Of a stretch of DNA of 64,000 nucleotides, positions 1 through 13,116 are shown piece after piece. Below the pieces are notes generated by a model that saw only the letters and a program-made list of their open reading frames with translations, was not told where the DNA came from and ran no database searches. The translations under genes were made by a program, and so were the position numbers. Source of the DNA: Blasia pusilla (lineage: Eukaryota > Marchantiophyta > Marchantiopsida > Blasiales); NCBI GenBank assembly GCA_050084515.1, contig CM114271.1, positions 5,022,001 to 5,086,000 on the forward strand. The letters run 5' to 3'. Within the stretch, counting starts at the first letter, position 1; every line of letters starts with the position of its first letter.

Positions 1-177
1 TGATGGCCAAAACTTGATAGCCTCAAGCGTATCGATCATGATTGGATCTCAACCCTTCAAGTATCAACATGTGTCTTAAGAATTCCACTTGAGGACCCCT
101 TGGACTATAAACTCACACTTGGAAGGCTTGGCAAACAACTTAACTTCCTCAACACCTCAAGATTCCTTTGAAAACAC

Positions 178-292
178 ATTGCCTTCCACCTTGAGCTATA
201 AGTACATGCCCCATCTCTTGCAATCCATGTCCGTATATATGTCGGTACTTGTCCGTCCTAGGGATGGACTTGTTCATTTTTTTGAAACCATG
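178..292 (-). mobile_element. hAT-like MITE, truncated copy
   Basis: This is the left-hand end of the dispersed MITE family described at 62,071, in reverse orientation. It shares the internal stretch around 'GAGCTATAAGTACATG', the GGACA/TGTCC-rich subterminal part, and an end reading AAACCATG, the complement of the CATGGTT-type terminus. The other end is missing. The family assignment rests on comparison within this window. Confidence 0.6.
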
Positions 293-1205
293 TAGGGATA
301 TCATCAAAGAAAACCACGACTCTTGTATCTAAAATATCTTGAAAGATAGTATTCATGAGAGTAATAATATAATTGGTTTGCATATGTTGGTCAATCTGAA
401 TGGAATCACCAAGGAGTAGGTAGTAGGAACTCATAAGAACCGTACCTTATCCTGATCAAGGTCTTGTGTTTGTCTCCTTCTTATTCAAATTTGGTATTAC
501 CCTTGCCTTAGGTTCTAGCATTCCACATAATACATCATCTTCCAACCATAATGGATCTTTGTTATTCATGGTCTTCTTGTGATGTATGATGGTTTTCTTC
601 TAGATTGTGTGATATAATACACTAGAACATATATAATATCCTAGAATACACACACAATCATATTGACCCATCTTTCTTAGAGATGAAAAGGAAAAGAGCT
701 CAAAATACCAACTCACTTGGGCCAATGAACCCACTTTCATCCAATACCTTGAGTTCCCTTTCTTGAAGAGTCATATTCCAAGGGTTCCTAGCCTCATGAT
801 TGGAGCCGTCCCAAGTTCAAGTTCTATTTTGTGATCAACTTCTCACCTAGGTACTAATCCTTTCAAAAGTTCCATGACTAAGACATCCCCAAAACTTTTC
901 AATATTTTACTCATTGATATTCATATCCTAGACTTAGGCTTTTTTTTCTAGTTCTTTAAGTGATTCTTATTTTACCTTGGATTCCAGTATTTTAAACAAT
1001 ACACCTGAACATTGAAAACATCACTTGAGATCCCTCTCAAACTTCTTGGAGAAAATCAACTCTACAACAAGCTGTACATAATGAATCCTTAAAATTTGAG
1101 GGTGCAAATTTGTGTGTTAGATTTCAATAACCCTCATTGCATAACTATTGCTAAGAAGAACTTATAATATTCTTTTGGAAAATCGAATCACTTCAACATG
1201 CCTAT
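293..1205. other. AT-rich stretch, no gene seen
   Basis: There is no long open frame and no recognisable motif. The composition matches the decayed repeat DNA elsewhere in the window. Confidence 0.6.
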
Positions 1206-1430
1206 TGTAGTTACACAAAATGGACAAGTCCATCCCTAGGATGGATATGGATGGACAAGTTAGAAAAAAATTCCATGGACATGAATTGCAAGAGGTGGGA
1301 GTCACGCTTATAGCTTATGATGGAAGGCAAGGCAAGGGCGAGTTGGGCAATGAGGGGGGAAGGAATGGAGGTGGAGGGAGGAAGAAACGAGAGAGTATGG
1401 AATACGAAGGAAAGTGGGGGGAATGAATTT
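1206..1430 (+). mobile_element. hAT-like MITE, right end lost
   Basis: The copy begins with a degenerate terminus followed by ACACAAAATGGACAAG. It then runs through the family's internal sequence, including the purine-rich GGAGGGAGGAAGAAACGAGA block. The right terminus (TGCAACCTTG in complete copies) is absent. The 68-codon open frame inside it is a by-product of the purine-rich interior. Confidence 0.65.
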
Positions 1431-2489
1431 TTGCCTACTTACAAGCATAAACAAGCATAAAGTCACAAAATCATATCTATGCCGCCTAATGTACATACTA
1501 GATAATTTCCCTAGCACCAAACTTCATGTCAAATCTTGAAATATCCATCTTGATGTTGAGCACTTGGTTCGAGGTCATTTTGACTTATTTATGAGTGTCT
1601 ATTTATATATGTCACAACTTAGGGTTACTCCATGTCAACTATCGAGTCTCGACATTCTTCACCTAAAATTGCATATCATTTTTTTTCCAAACCAACACCA
1701 ACAAAAATTTCCTTGGTAGTAGTAATTGCAATAGAAAACCCCTATTTTGCAAATGGAGCACTTAAGAAATGATGAGTGGAATTAATGGATTGGTGGTAGG
1801 AGGACACACCAATTTCCTCTTTTTAATTGCAATAGTAGAAATCAAGGTTTGATAGTTCTCCTTCGGTCATCTTATTTTTTATTGGAAAATGAAATTTAAA
1901 CATCTTGCAAAGTTATTATTTTTTTCAAGATTTCCTTTGAATTTCCAGATTCCTTTTCATAAGAGGTGAGGAAACGTACTAAAAATGGAATGGAAGAACT
2001 CGTTTAAAATCAAACAATCAAAACACGAGTGATGCTTATAGTTAAGGAGTCTCTATGGGGTCCATGACAATATCTTAAAAATACGAGCGGTTAGATTAAA
2101 TTTATCTCTTGTCAATTTTTAAACTCTTTGACTTTTTAAAGTCTTTCTTGGGGCCATACAAATTCTCCTTTGGAAAGGAAACGTTATCCCGTCGAAAAGT
2201 TGAAAAGGAGTGAAAACAATAAAAACGATTAAAAAAAATACAAGTACAGGCCCACCATGGTTGAAAAGGGCAGGGAAAATATCACAATAATAAACCAAAG
2301 AGACCCAAACAACCGAAAATAAATCCAAGACACGACAAAGGGCAGGGGTTTTTTGTTAGTTGGGAAAAAGAAGCCTCCTTATGAATGTAGTTATGGTTTG
2401 CATGGCCACACTGTCCCTGGAGGTTTCGTTTGTTGAGTGCCAAAAGTGATGGAATATACGACCTACTTGAAGCCAATGCAATCAAATCA
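1431..2489. other. AT-rich stretch, no gene seen
   Basis: No supported coding sequence or recognisable repeat. Short open frames at 2119-2485 on the minus strand match no family I know. Confidence 0.5.
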
Positions 2490-4460
2490 TGGCGAGCCGG
2501 CCGTCCTCACCTGTCTTACAATCCGATAATCGTGCAGCATCCGACCACTCCTTCAGTCCTTCGGACTCCTTCCTGCATTCACAACTGAAGCGCGCACCGA
2601 TGCGGTCCCTCTGACGGACCCCGTCGACTTACGTTACGGCATTTCCAAACGAGCAACGATCGTGATTCAGGGAATATGTCACGTTTCGGAACGTTTGAAC
2701 CATCGCTGATCACAATCTGATAGTATTTCTCGCTTGTGAACCATCGCACCTTTGAAAACCCGACTTGTGAGCCTACCGCTTGGTCGAATGGATATATTCT
2801 GCAACGGAGGAGGTCTTGCTTCGCTACTTTCGGTGGGCTAACATTGCAGGCAGCTCCTCTAGAATTGTCGCATGGCAGCCGGGTTAACCGTATGTCACAC
2901 AGGGAAAATCACACCGCAGCTGTTGGGTCGAGGGGATATGTCCCGCTATGGGAAAAGGCATACTTCGACTTTGTCGTGCGGCAAAAAATGCACGCATTTG
3001 CTCTAGAATTGTCGCATGGCAACTCTTTTTTTTTACCGTATCCTGTTTTCCACGCAATCAACGGTGTGAAGCGCTGTTCTCGCCCTCGCGCCGAACTTCT
3101 TTTTCCACTTTAAACCATCACTAAAGATTTTCCGAGCTTGTCGGTTTTTCTTCGATGGTCTGATCGGCAACATCCAAATACTTACCGGTTTTTCCCGGGT
3201 CGGATCCGTCCCGCAGGTTTGCTGGACAGATCGGCGATTCCTAAACTTTACCGGCTTCCGGGTACAAGTAGGTTTACTACTAGGGTGGTCACTCTCGACG
3301 CTCACACTGACCGGTTTCTTACGGTTTTCGCGACACGGTCCCGGACTCGCGGAATCTAACGGTTCGGGATTCAGACAACGCAAGGCGGGAGTCGCTCCTT
3401 GTATTAGTAGTAACGGAGGAAGGCCTTGAACGAGACTCCATCGCGTGCAAAATTCTTCGTCTGCATCCGGTGATCTCCCGGACCGGAACTGAAGTCGTTG
3501 GGACCCAATCCACATGGGACCCGGTCGTTAGCTTCATGTTGCGGCGAGAAACCACGTCGCATGGACGTACATGACGAGCAGGTATGCATACTGCAGGTGT
3601 GTGGAAATGCTTATATTTAATGAAGCCAACGACACTATCGTGAGCTCGCTGTTCAGTGTACTTCGTAACAACGTTGCAGGCCATTGCGGAGATCTTTCCA
3701 GTTCTGGCGTGGCTGCCGCGCAACGGCGTATGCTCTCATTCGAACGAGTTCAACGTCACTTCACCTACGTAGGATTATATTCTGGTGTGCACACACCCTG
3801 AGAGCTGTCTGCCATATCTGGGACTGTCGCTCATCCGAAATGGGATTCGGTTCCCGCGTTCACACTGTCTCATGGATTTCGTTGTTGTGAGAGCTGCTAC
3901 CACGTCTAGAAACGATGCTCGCGGCTCAGGATGATTCACAGTTAAGACCCTCGACGCATTCACGACATGCATTCATTGACGGAAGTTCACGTGGGCACCA
4001 AAGCCTATGGTACGTGGTGGACGGTGACTCCGATAATAAACAACTGAGGAGATTCATGAAGAGAAGACTATCCACGGAGCTCGTATCAACGACGCACTGA
4101 AAGGAACAATGTGGGATAGTGCGACAGCCCGAGATATTGAAGCTGCAACTCAAGTAATCTATAACTTTGAATCCATAATTTTATATCATCAAGTTCTACA
4201 AAGGTAGAGACTGGCTTCTCCACGTCGCATGAGTCTCGTGAGACATTGAAACCCATGTAAAGCATCAAAAGCCAGCGACCGCTACCCCCGCATCGTCTCC
4301 TGAAAATACACCTGACGCTGGCAACCTCATCATTTCGTCTACCATGCTCTGCACGACGAGCTACGGTCTGCATAGCCCGCCGATCTACGACAGCGTAACT
4401 CGGCCTCATGTGACGATTTTCGAAGCGAGATCACTGGAGTCCCGAGTAGTTACATACTTA
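2490..4460. other. GC/CpG-richer segment downstream of phytocyanin gene
   Basis: Base composition changes abruptly here to GC-richer DNA with many CG dinucleotides, unlike the flanking repeat DNA. Several open frames of 60-160 codons overlap on both strands (for example 2736-3113 plus and 3033-3515 minus). None shows a recognisable domain, and their overlap suggests they are open by composition. The segment may be 3' flank, an unrecognised UTR or a neighbouring gene's regulatory region; the sequence does not settle this. Confidence 0.4.
2857..3021 (+). repeat. Short direct repeat pair (21 bp)
   Basis: A 21-bp string starting CTCTAGAATTGTCGCATGGC occurs exactly at 2857-2877 and 3001-3021, 144 bp apart, in the GC-rich segment. 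Its function is unknown. Confidence 0.8.
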
Positions 4461-4509
4461 GAGTCGTCCATGTCTCTGGGAGTCACGCAGCCTATGAAAT
4501 AACTGACGC

Positions 4510-5280
4510 TTACTTGACTGTGACGGCAACCTTCATGCCCTCGTTGCAGTGGTTGTCCCTACCGCAAATGAAGTAGTATGTTCCAGGATTGGACAGTTGG
4601 ATCTGGTCATATCCTGAGGCGTACGTAGCCATGGGCCTGCTGTCCTTGCAACTGTAGTAATCGGACTCGCTGACCATGAGCACATTGTGAGAGCTGGGGT
4701 CGTACTTGAAAACTGCATTGCATATTCCACATTCACAGGTGTTAGGGACCTCGAGAGGATAACGAAAGCTTCACAGCCACTCACTGCTCCGGTTTTGAGG
4801 TCGCTACAAGCTATCAACAATCCCTGGTACTTCTAAACTTATAACTAGGAGGTGTGTGCGACACAATGCATATTCCGAGTGTAGAAGTCGAATTACAACA
4901 CCCTTCTTTCCAATGAATCCGAGTCACAGAATCCAAGAATGTTCACGGCGGCAAGCCAAATTCTAGCGAAGATTCGAATCGCACGTCTAATCCTTGTCGC
5001 GGCCGAGCACAGCACGTTCTACGGCGCCGACGAAGTACAGCGTTGTAACACGTACCGAAAACATCGGAAAAGATAACTTACGCAGTGAATCCGCCGCTTG
5101 GACCTTGTTGCTACTCGACCAGCCCGACAAGTCTACTCCGAGAGTCCACCCGTTATTTCCTCCCACCGGAACAGTCGTGGCGATGGCGCACTCCGCCAAC
5201 ACCATCACGCACAGCAAGGCCAGAACCGCTCGTACTGCACTGCAGCTTCCCTGGTCCTCAAATCGACCCATTTCGACCAA
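4510..5280 (-). CDS. Phytocyanin (plantacyanin-type blue copper protein), two exons
   Basis: Exon 1 is 5082-5280 (start ATG at 5280) and exon 2 is 4510-4712, joined across a 369-bp intron with a GTAAGT donor and TGCAG acceptor. The total of 402 bp encodes 133 residues. An N-terminal hydrophobic segment (AVLALLCVMVLAECAIA) is a secretory signal. The mature part starts VPVGGNNGW, the usual phytocyanin opening. Exon 2 carries the type-1 copper ligands: His in SSHNV, then FICGRDNHCNEGMKV with Cys, His five residues on and Met five further on. A second Cys in YYSC can pair with the Cys after the ligand His. The axial Met and the abrupt end at VAVTVK, with no Pro/Ser-rich or GPI tail, favour plantacyanin over stellacyanin or early nodulin-like proteins. 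The product is probably an extracellular electron-transfer or cell-wall protein; that role comes from the family. Splice sites were chosen by eye. Confidence 0.9.
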
Positions 5281-5880
5281 ATGAGAGAGAGATCGAAGTA
5301 CCGAGTCCTACGCTTCCCAAATTCCTCGTACGCGGGCAAGGGCAACGACCAGCTCTAGAATACAACCGAAACGAAAATTCGATGGACCACACCGGGTTTG
5401 AGTTGCACGTAAAATTAGAGAGAGCGCAAGACAGCAAACTGTGAGTCCCGCTGTGTTCGGGCAGGAAATAAGTAGTGAAAACACAAGGCAAAGACGGCGC
5501 GCAGATAGGACCCCACACGCGCGACAGAGATCGAGGTATTGACTTGTTCAACCCGTACTTGCACTTCCTACCGAAGTTCCTACGCCCTTCCCAGCCACCA
5601 GGATTCAATACCATACTTATTACCATCTACCCACTCAACTACGCAACCCGTTCCTGTGGGGACCAACGCTCGGGAAACTTTCAGCCGTAGATCGGTACAA
5701 AATACGGGTATCAAACCTGGGGTTCGGATGTCCCGATCTGGAAATTCTCCCTATGTGGATGGAGATGGCGGCACCCACGGCACCCATTTTCAACTCCCCG
5801 TTAAATCATATCATAGTAAATCGTTTGGCCTCACGGAGGAGGGGGTAGTTAACATGAAAAGGATAGTGGTCTCATAAATT
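5281..5880. other. GC-richer 5' flank of the phytocyanin gene
   Basis: This segment should hold the 5' UTR and promoter of the minus-strand phytocyanin gene. No convincing TATA box was found at a fixed distance. Overlapping open frames (for example 5258-5626 minus and 5539-5877 plus) show no domain and are probably chance. Confidence 0.4.
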
Positions 5881-8800
5881 ATAAAAAGTACAAATCTCAT
5901 GATTTTTAAGTGTAAGTGGCATATTAGGAGATGGAGTAATTATTAGAATGGCTAGTGAGGTAGGGGAGGACTGGAGTAGCAAAGGAGAAAATATTATTGT
6001 AGGGGATTTAATAGGATATTTTGAATGAAGTTTAGGATAAAATAAATAAAATTTTGTACTCATGCCAGTTTTGAGTTTGCTGATTTTCATCCATTCCATT
6101 GGATATGTGTTCACTAAAAAAATATTTTATACGGGTGATTCATTTTAGTGTAGGAAAAAGAAATACCTCATGTTCATTAGAATATGGGCACCTCACCCCA
6201 TTTGAGGATGATAGTTGGTGGTAATAAAAAAAATCAAATGAATGAACTACTAGTATGAATGCAAAGGAGTCAAATGAATTTAGAATCCATGCCACGTCCT
6301 CCAAGTGATTCAATTTGAAAATGGATGCATATGAATTAAATATGCATTCTCATATAACTAGGTGAAAGGGAGAGCAAGGGAAAATTAATCATCCAATGTT
6401 ACATAGTGATTCAAGTGCTTTGGCAGAAAATATGGGAGCTCATGCATAGTACTAGTGATGGATATGGAATTCTGGATCCCATTACCATCACAATACACTT
6501 GAAATTCATATACATATTTTTTGGTTGTGGAGCGAAAGAAAAAAAACCTTGATATGGTGCTTGATGGACTTTGCATTGTATTTGACTACTAAGAAATGCC
6601 TAACATATGTGGATTTTTTATCTGATCCAATGGCATTTGATCCCATACTACAATGATACTACAAACAACAACTTAAAGTGTTATGGTATGAGCTTTGAGA
6701 AGATCCCTCACTTAGCATTATTTTCTAATAAGGGAATAGTTTTTGTAGTGCACACCTTTTCATTTTCATCTCTACTTATTATACTTGCTATATATATGTG
6801 TTTGGGAAGAGTTGGTGTATGGTTTGCCAATGTGTCCTTTAATATGAATATTTGGTGATCCCCATGTAAAATTCAATTTCAAGAGTCAAGACAACCTATG
6901 AACTCATCTTCAGATTCCAATGTTGTCACTTAGATCCAACATTATTTATAGCATTCTTGTTTTTTACGTTTTTGATGAATCTTATGTGTTTCTACTCTAA
7001 AATACTAGAAAATGTAAAATATAGTGAACACTCTCTCTTGCAAAACCTAATTGGGATGGGACAATAATCATGAAATTTTAAGCAGCTTGAATTATGATAA
7101 ATTTTGAAGTTGGTCCTTCTCACCACTTATCTTCATATTTCCATTTAAATGACCCATCAATCCATTATTTAGGAAATATGCACAATTTCTAGTTTTGGAT
7201 ATTCTTCTTGGACCATTTCTTCTAACCATTATGAACTTGCCTTACTTTCTCCATGTAAGTCATTTGTATTCCACTCCAACTTATAAGCCCTAAGAGAATT
7301 CTCTAACAAATTTGTGGATCCTATGGATTATTGGAAGGCTTCATTTGAGAAGGTTGGAGTGGATGGTAATTATTTTATCCTACTACCACGTTATTTTCCT
7401 CACCATTACAATCACACAATGAAGCAAAATTCTAGATTTCCTTTTTTGTGTGATCAAGACAAGTAAAATCTAACTATATCCACATTGGTGAGGAAATTAC
7501 AATTTTTGTCCATTTATAGATACTATATCCAATCAACATATGTGAGTCCATCAAGCAAGTTATCTTCATATAAAAATTAAGGCAAGGACGTACATAACCT
7601 TCACAACTTGGTGAGGAAATCGGTCAAGGAGGATATGAGCAAATTTTGAGTCTTTGGACTATATTTTTCTTGAGACTCAACCACCCATGAGTTCCTAATG
7701 GCTAACCTAGCATATGCAAGCCTTGAAGAGTCACATACTTGAACTCAATTGAAGTTGGGAAAAGTAACTTCTAACCAGTTTAGTTTTATGATTACCCTTC
7801 CTTACCTTTGTACTTTTTCATATTTCTATTATTGATGAAATATCTATTACCTACTACTCTTCCCATCCTCCCCAATTTTCCATATTTGAGAAAACACTTT
7901 AGATTGCACCTCTCCCCAATCCAATAGCAATTGGTTCAGAAAAATGCATGAAACTTTCATGGGTGTATGTGGTTATGGTTGAGACATGGGTCATGTAAAG
8001 GCTTGTGGTTGGTAGTTGAACGATTGAAACTTACCCTTTTAGCATACCTTTTCAACTAGATCATAGATATGCTTTTCTTTTGAGTTCTAGAAAACATAGG
8101 TCTCATACAAGAACTTGGGGTTCAAAGGAATTCACTCATACATTGGTTGAGCAACTTGAGTTTGCATTAAGTGAGTTAGAGAAAGTATTTTAACAGTGCA
8201 AGGATGTACAATTATCTTGTCCTTGTAACCCATAGTCCCTAAAACATGTTCCATATTAAGAGTGCACAAATATATTTCCAAGGTGGGCAAGATGGGGAAG
8301 ATAAATTATTTCATTGAAACATTGTTGACAAATCAAGATTGATAAGATCTTCATCATTACCATCCTCTCTAGCTTGCCCACGAGATCTAGGATCCATGTA
8401 TACATAAGAAGATTGGAATAGATCCAAGGTAGGTAGTAGCCCCCAATGCCATGAATTGAGCATGCTCTGCAAGGTCTATTTACATGAAAAGACTTTCTAA
8501 TGATCACGTGGTGTTGATTGATTAAAATAAAATAAATCATATGTAGGAAAATATATTATTAGCTACTAAAAAATCCATTGAAAAAGATGTTTTTCCATAT
8601 CATGCACCTCCACCTTTCATTTGGATAGAGATGACCTATCTCTAGTGAGAGGTGCTTGTTGCACTAGATTGGGAGGCATCTCATTGAACACAACTGAATC
8701 TGGTTTAGGAGATCCCCATGCTTTTTGGCCATCCTTGATCATCATTGGAGGAGCAAGAAAGCCGAGGGGGGTCAACATATTAACAAACATTAATTTGGTG

Positions 8801-9003
8801 ACATGGAAACATCACGTGGCTTCTTCCCTAGCCATTCTTTATGTAGCTCAACTATTTAGAGAAAGGGAGAGGTGCTCTATATGTCCCTTTTTGCAATACA
8901 CATCCAACGACACAAGATCAAAAAATGCTAGGGCCAAGCAAATCACACTTCACTCTTACCAAATCCTAATTATAATACAAATTTTAGAGCATATTTATAA
9001 AAA

Positions 9004-9041
<38 letters not shown>

Positions 9042-10550
9042 CTCCATTGAGATACATGAGTTTATATAAGAGATTCCTTCCTCATTCTTTTTTCACAACA
9101 TCAAATGGGGGATCCTATCACTTATGTCAGTTATAAAACTATGAATATATGAAGATATTAAATTTCAGGAGGAGATGGTTGCACACTTTTTCCCAAACTC
9201 CCAATGTTTGTATGGTGTCTTTTGATCTTGTGATCAATATTGGTAGATTGAAAGTACACAATAGTAAATACTTATGCAAGATCTCAAAACTCTTAGATTG
9301 GAAGTGGCTTTACTTGGACACTTGCAAAGGAACAATTCCTAAGAATGAAAGACATTTCCAACTCCAATACTCCATGCTCATTGTCCCATGCCTTGATATC
9401 TATGGTATCACACCAATGTATTCCATTTCCAATCCAAGATGTTGCAACATCCTTTGGTTTGTGTGGGTTTTTTTCCTTCATCCATGGGAAGGAAGAACTA
9501 AGGGGGTCCCCTCTTTGTACCTCTAGTAAGTTACCATCTCCATTTATGAAGGTCTTGTTTGATGTCTCATGAACTCTTGCAGTCACCTATCTATCCCCAT
9601 TTCCTTCACTTCCTCCCCTACATGGACCTTTTTGGTTTCGATGTTTATCTAATTTCATAACCATGTCTCCCATTTGGAATCCCAATTAATCTATATTATA
9701 ATGGGCTACCGGTCGCTACCCTATATGTACAATAAAAGAAAATAGCAAAGTTGTCCCTTGATTCACTTTTGATCCGAAGGGAAGATGAATATGGACAAAA
9801 GAGGAAATTTATTTTATTATTAATTAGTTAATATTAAAAACCCAATTGATTGATTTATTAGAATGGATGACCCTATGTGTACAATAAGACAAAATAATGG
9901 GATAATAGGACGAAATAGCAACAAGTTTGCAATTTAATCCCTTAATTCATATTTGATGGAAATGTGGAATTATTTAGGGGAGTGGAATATTATTTAAATT
10001 TCAATTGAGGATTGAAATTACTTAGAAGAGTATAATATTATTACCCTTTTAAGATTTAATAAAATAAAATATTAAATTAAATTATTATTATTGAAACTTT
10101 ATTTAAATAATAATAATTTCTATTCACATTTGATATTTTTGGAAAATAAAATGAATTTGAATGAGTAAGGGAAATTATTTGAATAATTAACTTAACTAAT
10201 GATTTGAATAGGGAATGTTACTTTTGTGAGAAAGGAAAGAGTACCTTTTCTTTAAACTTTCATATACTGAAATGATTCAGGATAGTGGGTATTGTTTCAA
10301 TTTTAATCCAAGAATGAAACTATTTCAAGAAATAAACCGTTCTTATTATTTAAGTATAAAAAAGTATTAATTTTCAAAATAGAATTATTATAAAAATCAT
10401 TTTCGTAGGCAATCACGAGCACGCTGGATAATATGGATAACGAGCACCAAGTTTATTGCAATCCACCTTTAGCCATTCGTTGCCTAGTTACAAAATATGC
10501 ATAACAAGCACCGAGTTTACTACAATGCCACCCGTTACTTCGTTACAAGG
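5881..10550. other. AT-rich stretch, no gene seen
   Basis: Nearly 4.7 kb of AT-rich DNA with no supported gene. The longest open frame (8621-9136) runs through a (CT)n tract and has no domain. 9,780-10,400 is especially AT-rich. Confidence 0.55.
9009..9043 (+). repeat. (CT)n microsatellite
   Basis: About fourteen CT dinucleotides follow a run of A and continue into an imperfect CTCC tail. Confidence 0.95.
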
Positions 10551-11610
10551 ATAACGGCAATTTAATTTGGCGTTGCCGGCTCTTCGGTCCGGGGCGAGGT
10601 AAGATCACAAATCATCGTTCATGGTATAAACCTGCCGGTAAATTTTGAGGGTGGTTTATCCAAAAACATTAAAAAAAAACAGTACCTAAATAGACACAGG
10701 AAAGTACATGTTTGCCATAAAAACCCCAGGACCGGAGCGCCCTCATTGTTCCCTCCCGTCAGTTCCGTGCGTCCTTGAAATCTTGGGCTAGCCTCCTGGG
10801 CCAGGCACGTTCCACTCGCGGTGATTGGGCAAGTTCAAACTTCAAATCCCTGTCCTTGGACAAGTCCAAGTCCAGCCTCCAGCTCGTTACGGAAGTTCAA
10901 GTACACGTCTCCGGGGAAGTCCAAGCACCAGTCATCCTGTCTCGGAAGATTCCCGATTCCCGGTCAGTGGCGAAGCTCAAGTCCATGTGCGTATCGGGAA
11001 GTCCAAGCGGGGAGGGAAGGGAGCACACGTTCCACGCACAGCTGCAATGCAGCAGCAAATGTTCCGCCTTTCAAGACTTCAAGCGTTCGGCTGGGGCCGC
11101 TGGGCTGCTCGCATTGGTCGGCACTCGAAAGTCGTACGCCCGTCGGACATCAGTCAAACATTCATTCAAAGCCCCAAATCATCACGGAGGGCAATCCCAA
11201 TGCGACCGCCCCCCAGCAAGGACCGGACGGACGGGTCTTGCGATAATAATAAATAACACTTAACTCTTGACGAGAAAAATGCACGCCTAGACTTGCATGG
11301 CTACTGGGCCTATGATTTGAAGTTAGGGTAGGGTAGGAACCATAATTGGCCATGACTAGCACATGACTCATCAATGACGGTAGATGACATGCAGATTTTA
11401 GTCTCTCCGAACGAACCCATCGCTCCAATAAGTAAAAAAGAAAACCAAAAATTCGCGCCGGCACTTGCGGAATCCAAGACGGAAACAACTGAATCGACTG
11501 CAAAAGAAATACGATTTCGAGTTTGGAAGGAGGAATCTGGCGACGTGGAATTGATGTGGGAAAGGCATCTCGACATTCGAACTTTCCCATTAAACTACGG
11601 CTGAGAAGAA
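10551..11610. other. GC-richer patch with overlapping open frames
   Basis: Composition is raised relative to the flanks. At 10,775-11,263 all three plus frames are open for 140-160 codons, which indicates stop-poor composition and not a gene in any one frame. The stretch 10,820-11,010 is rich in a degenerate AAGT(T/C)CAAG motif. Further on, 11,374-11,604 (plus, 76 codons) and 11,162-11,590 (minus, 142 codons) overlap, and neither shows a known domain. A small unknown gene or exon cannot be excluded. Confidence 0.35.
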
Positions 11611-12194
11611 CATGCGTTTTTCAAAACTCATAATTAGTGTGAACTATTTCAAAACGTGGGGCTAGTCTATAAGAGTTGTCTTATTCTACTTTCAATTTTC
11701 ACATCATACCTTTTGCATGCTGATGCGATGAGCACTTTACGCAATTTTCTATACCGATCGTATATTTCAATAGAAAGGGATGTTCTATGCATTTTTTAAT
11801 ATTATTTGGGGTGGGATCTCCTGATTTTTATTTTGTTTCCTTAGGTTACTTGTGTTAGCTTTCAAAAATAAGAAAAGAATTGTTCTTTATTATTTAAAGG
11901 AAAGGAAAGATATATTTCTTTTGCAAAAGAGAGATTTTCGACTTGAGGAGGGAAGGTTTTCAAGAGATATATTTTCAACAAGTGATGAATAAAAAATGAA
12001 AAGTTTGTCTTCCAATATATGAGGATAACTATGAAGTTCGAGTTTGGGAAAGATGGAGACTATTCATTTTTTAAAAACTTTAAGAGCTTTATTTTCATTA
12101 TATCATTGAACATGGTATAAATTTTGATTTTCAATAGGGAAGGGGAAAATAATATTTTAGGTTTCTTGTGGAGTACTCCCGATTTTAAATAAAA
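11611..12194. other. AT-rich stretch, no gene seen
   Basis: No coding signal. The stretch leads into the inverted repeat at 12,195. Confidence 0.5.
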
Positions 12195-12271
12195 TAAATA
12201 AGTGAAGCCCCATAATAGAATGATGAGGCAATAGATACCTTGTCATTCTATTATGGGGCTTCACTTATTTA
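12195..12271. repeat. Perfect 29-bp inverted repeat (hairpin), 19-nt loop
   Basis: Arms 12,195-12,223 and 12,243-12,271 are exact reverse complements; the core is GTGAAGCCCCATAATAGAAT paired with its complement. The loop 12,224-12,242 reads TGAGGCAATAGATACCTTG. No mismatch occurs across 29 bp. Possibilities are a small foldback element, a palindromic insertion scar, or a young microRNA or siRNA precursor. The flanks are AT-rich and give no promoter evidence. Confidence 0.9.
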
Positions 12272-13062
12272 ATAATTTTTCCCCATATTTATGTTGCATG
12301 CATTAACCTCCATTCTTTCAATTACAAAATAAAGAAAAATTATTAAGTATTCCCTTTGTATACACCCATATGTAAGTAAGTGGCTCATTTCTTTCCTTCT
12401 TATAAAATAGAATCTCACATTTTTATAGAAACTACTAACTCAACAAGACCTAGGCTTATATAGATATGGACAAGGACTTAAGACGTGAACTTGCATAAAC
12501 AAGAATAGTAAGAATGAGCACAAAGAGAATAAGCAAGTCTCATCCATTCATCTAAATAAAAATGTAAGAATAAAGGAGTGCTTGCCCTATAATTCATACA
12601 ACAACTTATCACATTATCCTATACATAAACTTTTGGACATATTTTATGTTCTAACATGCAAATATATTGAAGTGCACAAGTTATCTTGGGTTAGGGAAAA
12701 TATGAAGATTTCCCTTTGAGTTCAACCTAATATATTGTACAAAAAAATGGAATATTGGGAAATAAAATTTATGTCTAAATAATTCTTCTTTGAAAATATC
12801 CAGAAATTTTTGGTTTCTATTCCCACATGTAAGCTCTATTTAATTTGGTAAGAAATCTTATCTAATGAAATGAGAATGCATCTTAATGAAAATCTGATGG
12901 ATAGTAGGGATTCATGTAAAAATAATATCAAATTTATTCTACAATGAGAAAAAGATATTGATATAAAAAATGTTAGATTAATCTTTTGCATGAGAACGGT
13001 TGTCGTGCACATATATATTGTATACATTGACCAAAATATCTCCAATGAATTCATATCTCTAA

Positions 13063-13064
<2 letters not shown>

Positions 13065-13108
<44 letters not shown>
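13065..13108 (+). repeat. (CT)n microsatellite
   Basis: An uninterrupted run of about 22 TC dinucleotides inside LTR-like sequence. Confidence 0.95.

Positions 13109-13116
<8 letters not shown>

Noticed and set aside
2736-3515. 125- and 160-codon frames on opposite strands as possible genes
   Set aside because: They overlap each other in GC-rich, stop-poor DNA and show no domain, signal or splice support.
4994-5444. Plus-strand open frames over the phytocyanin first exon
   Set aside because: They are opposite-strand shadows; the minus strand has the signal peptide, splice site and copper-site continuity.
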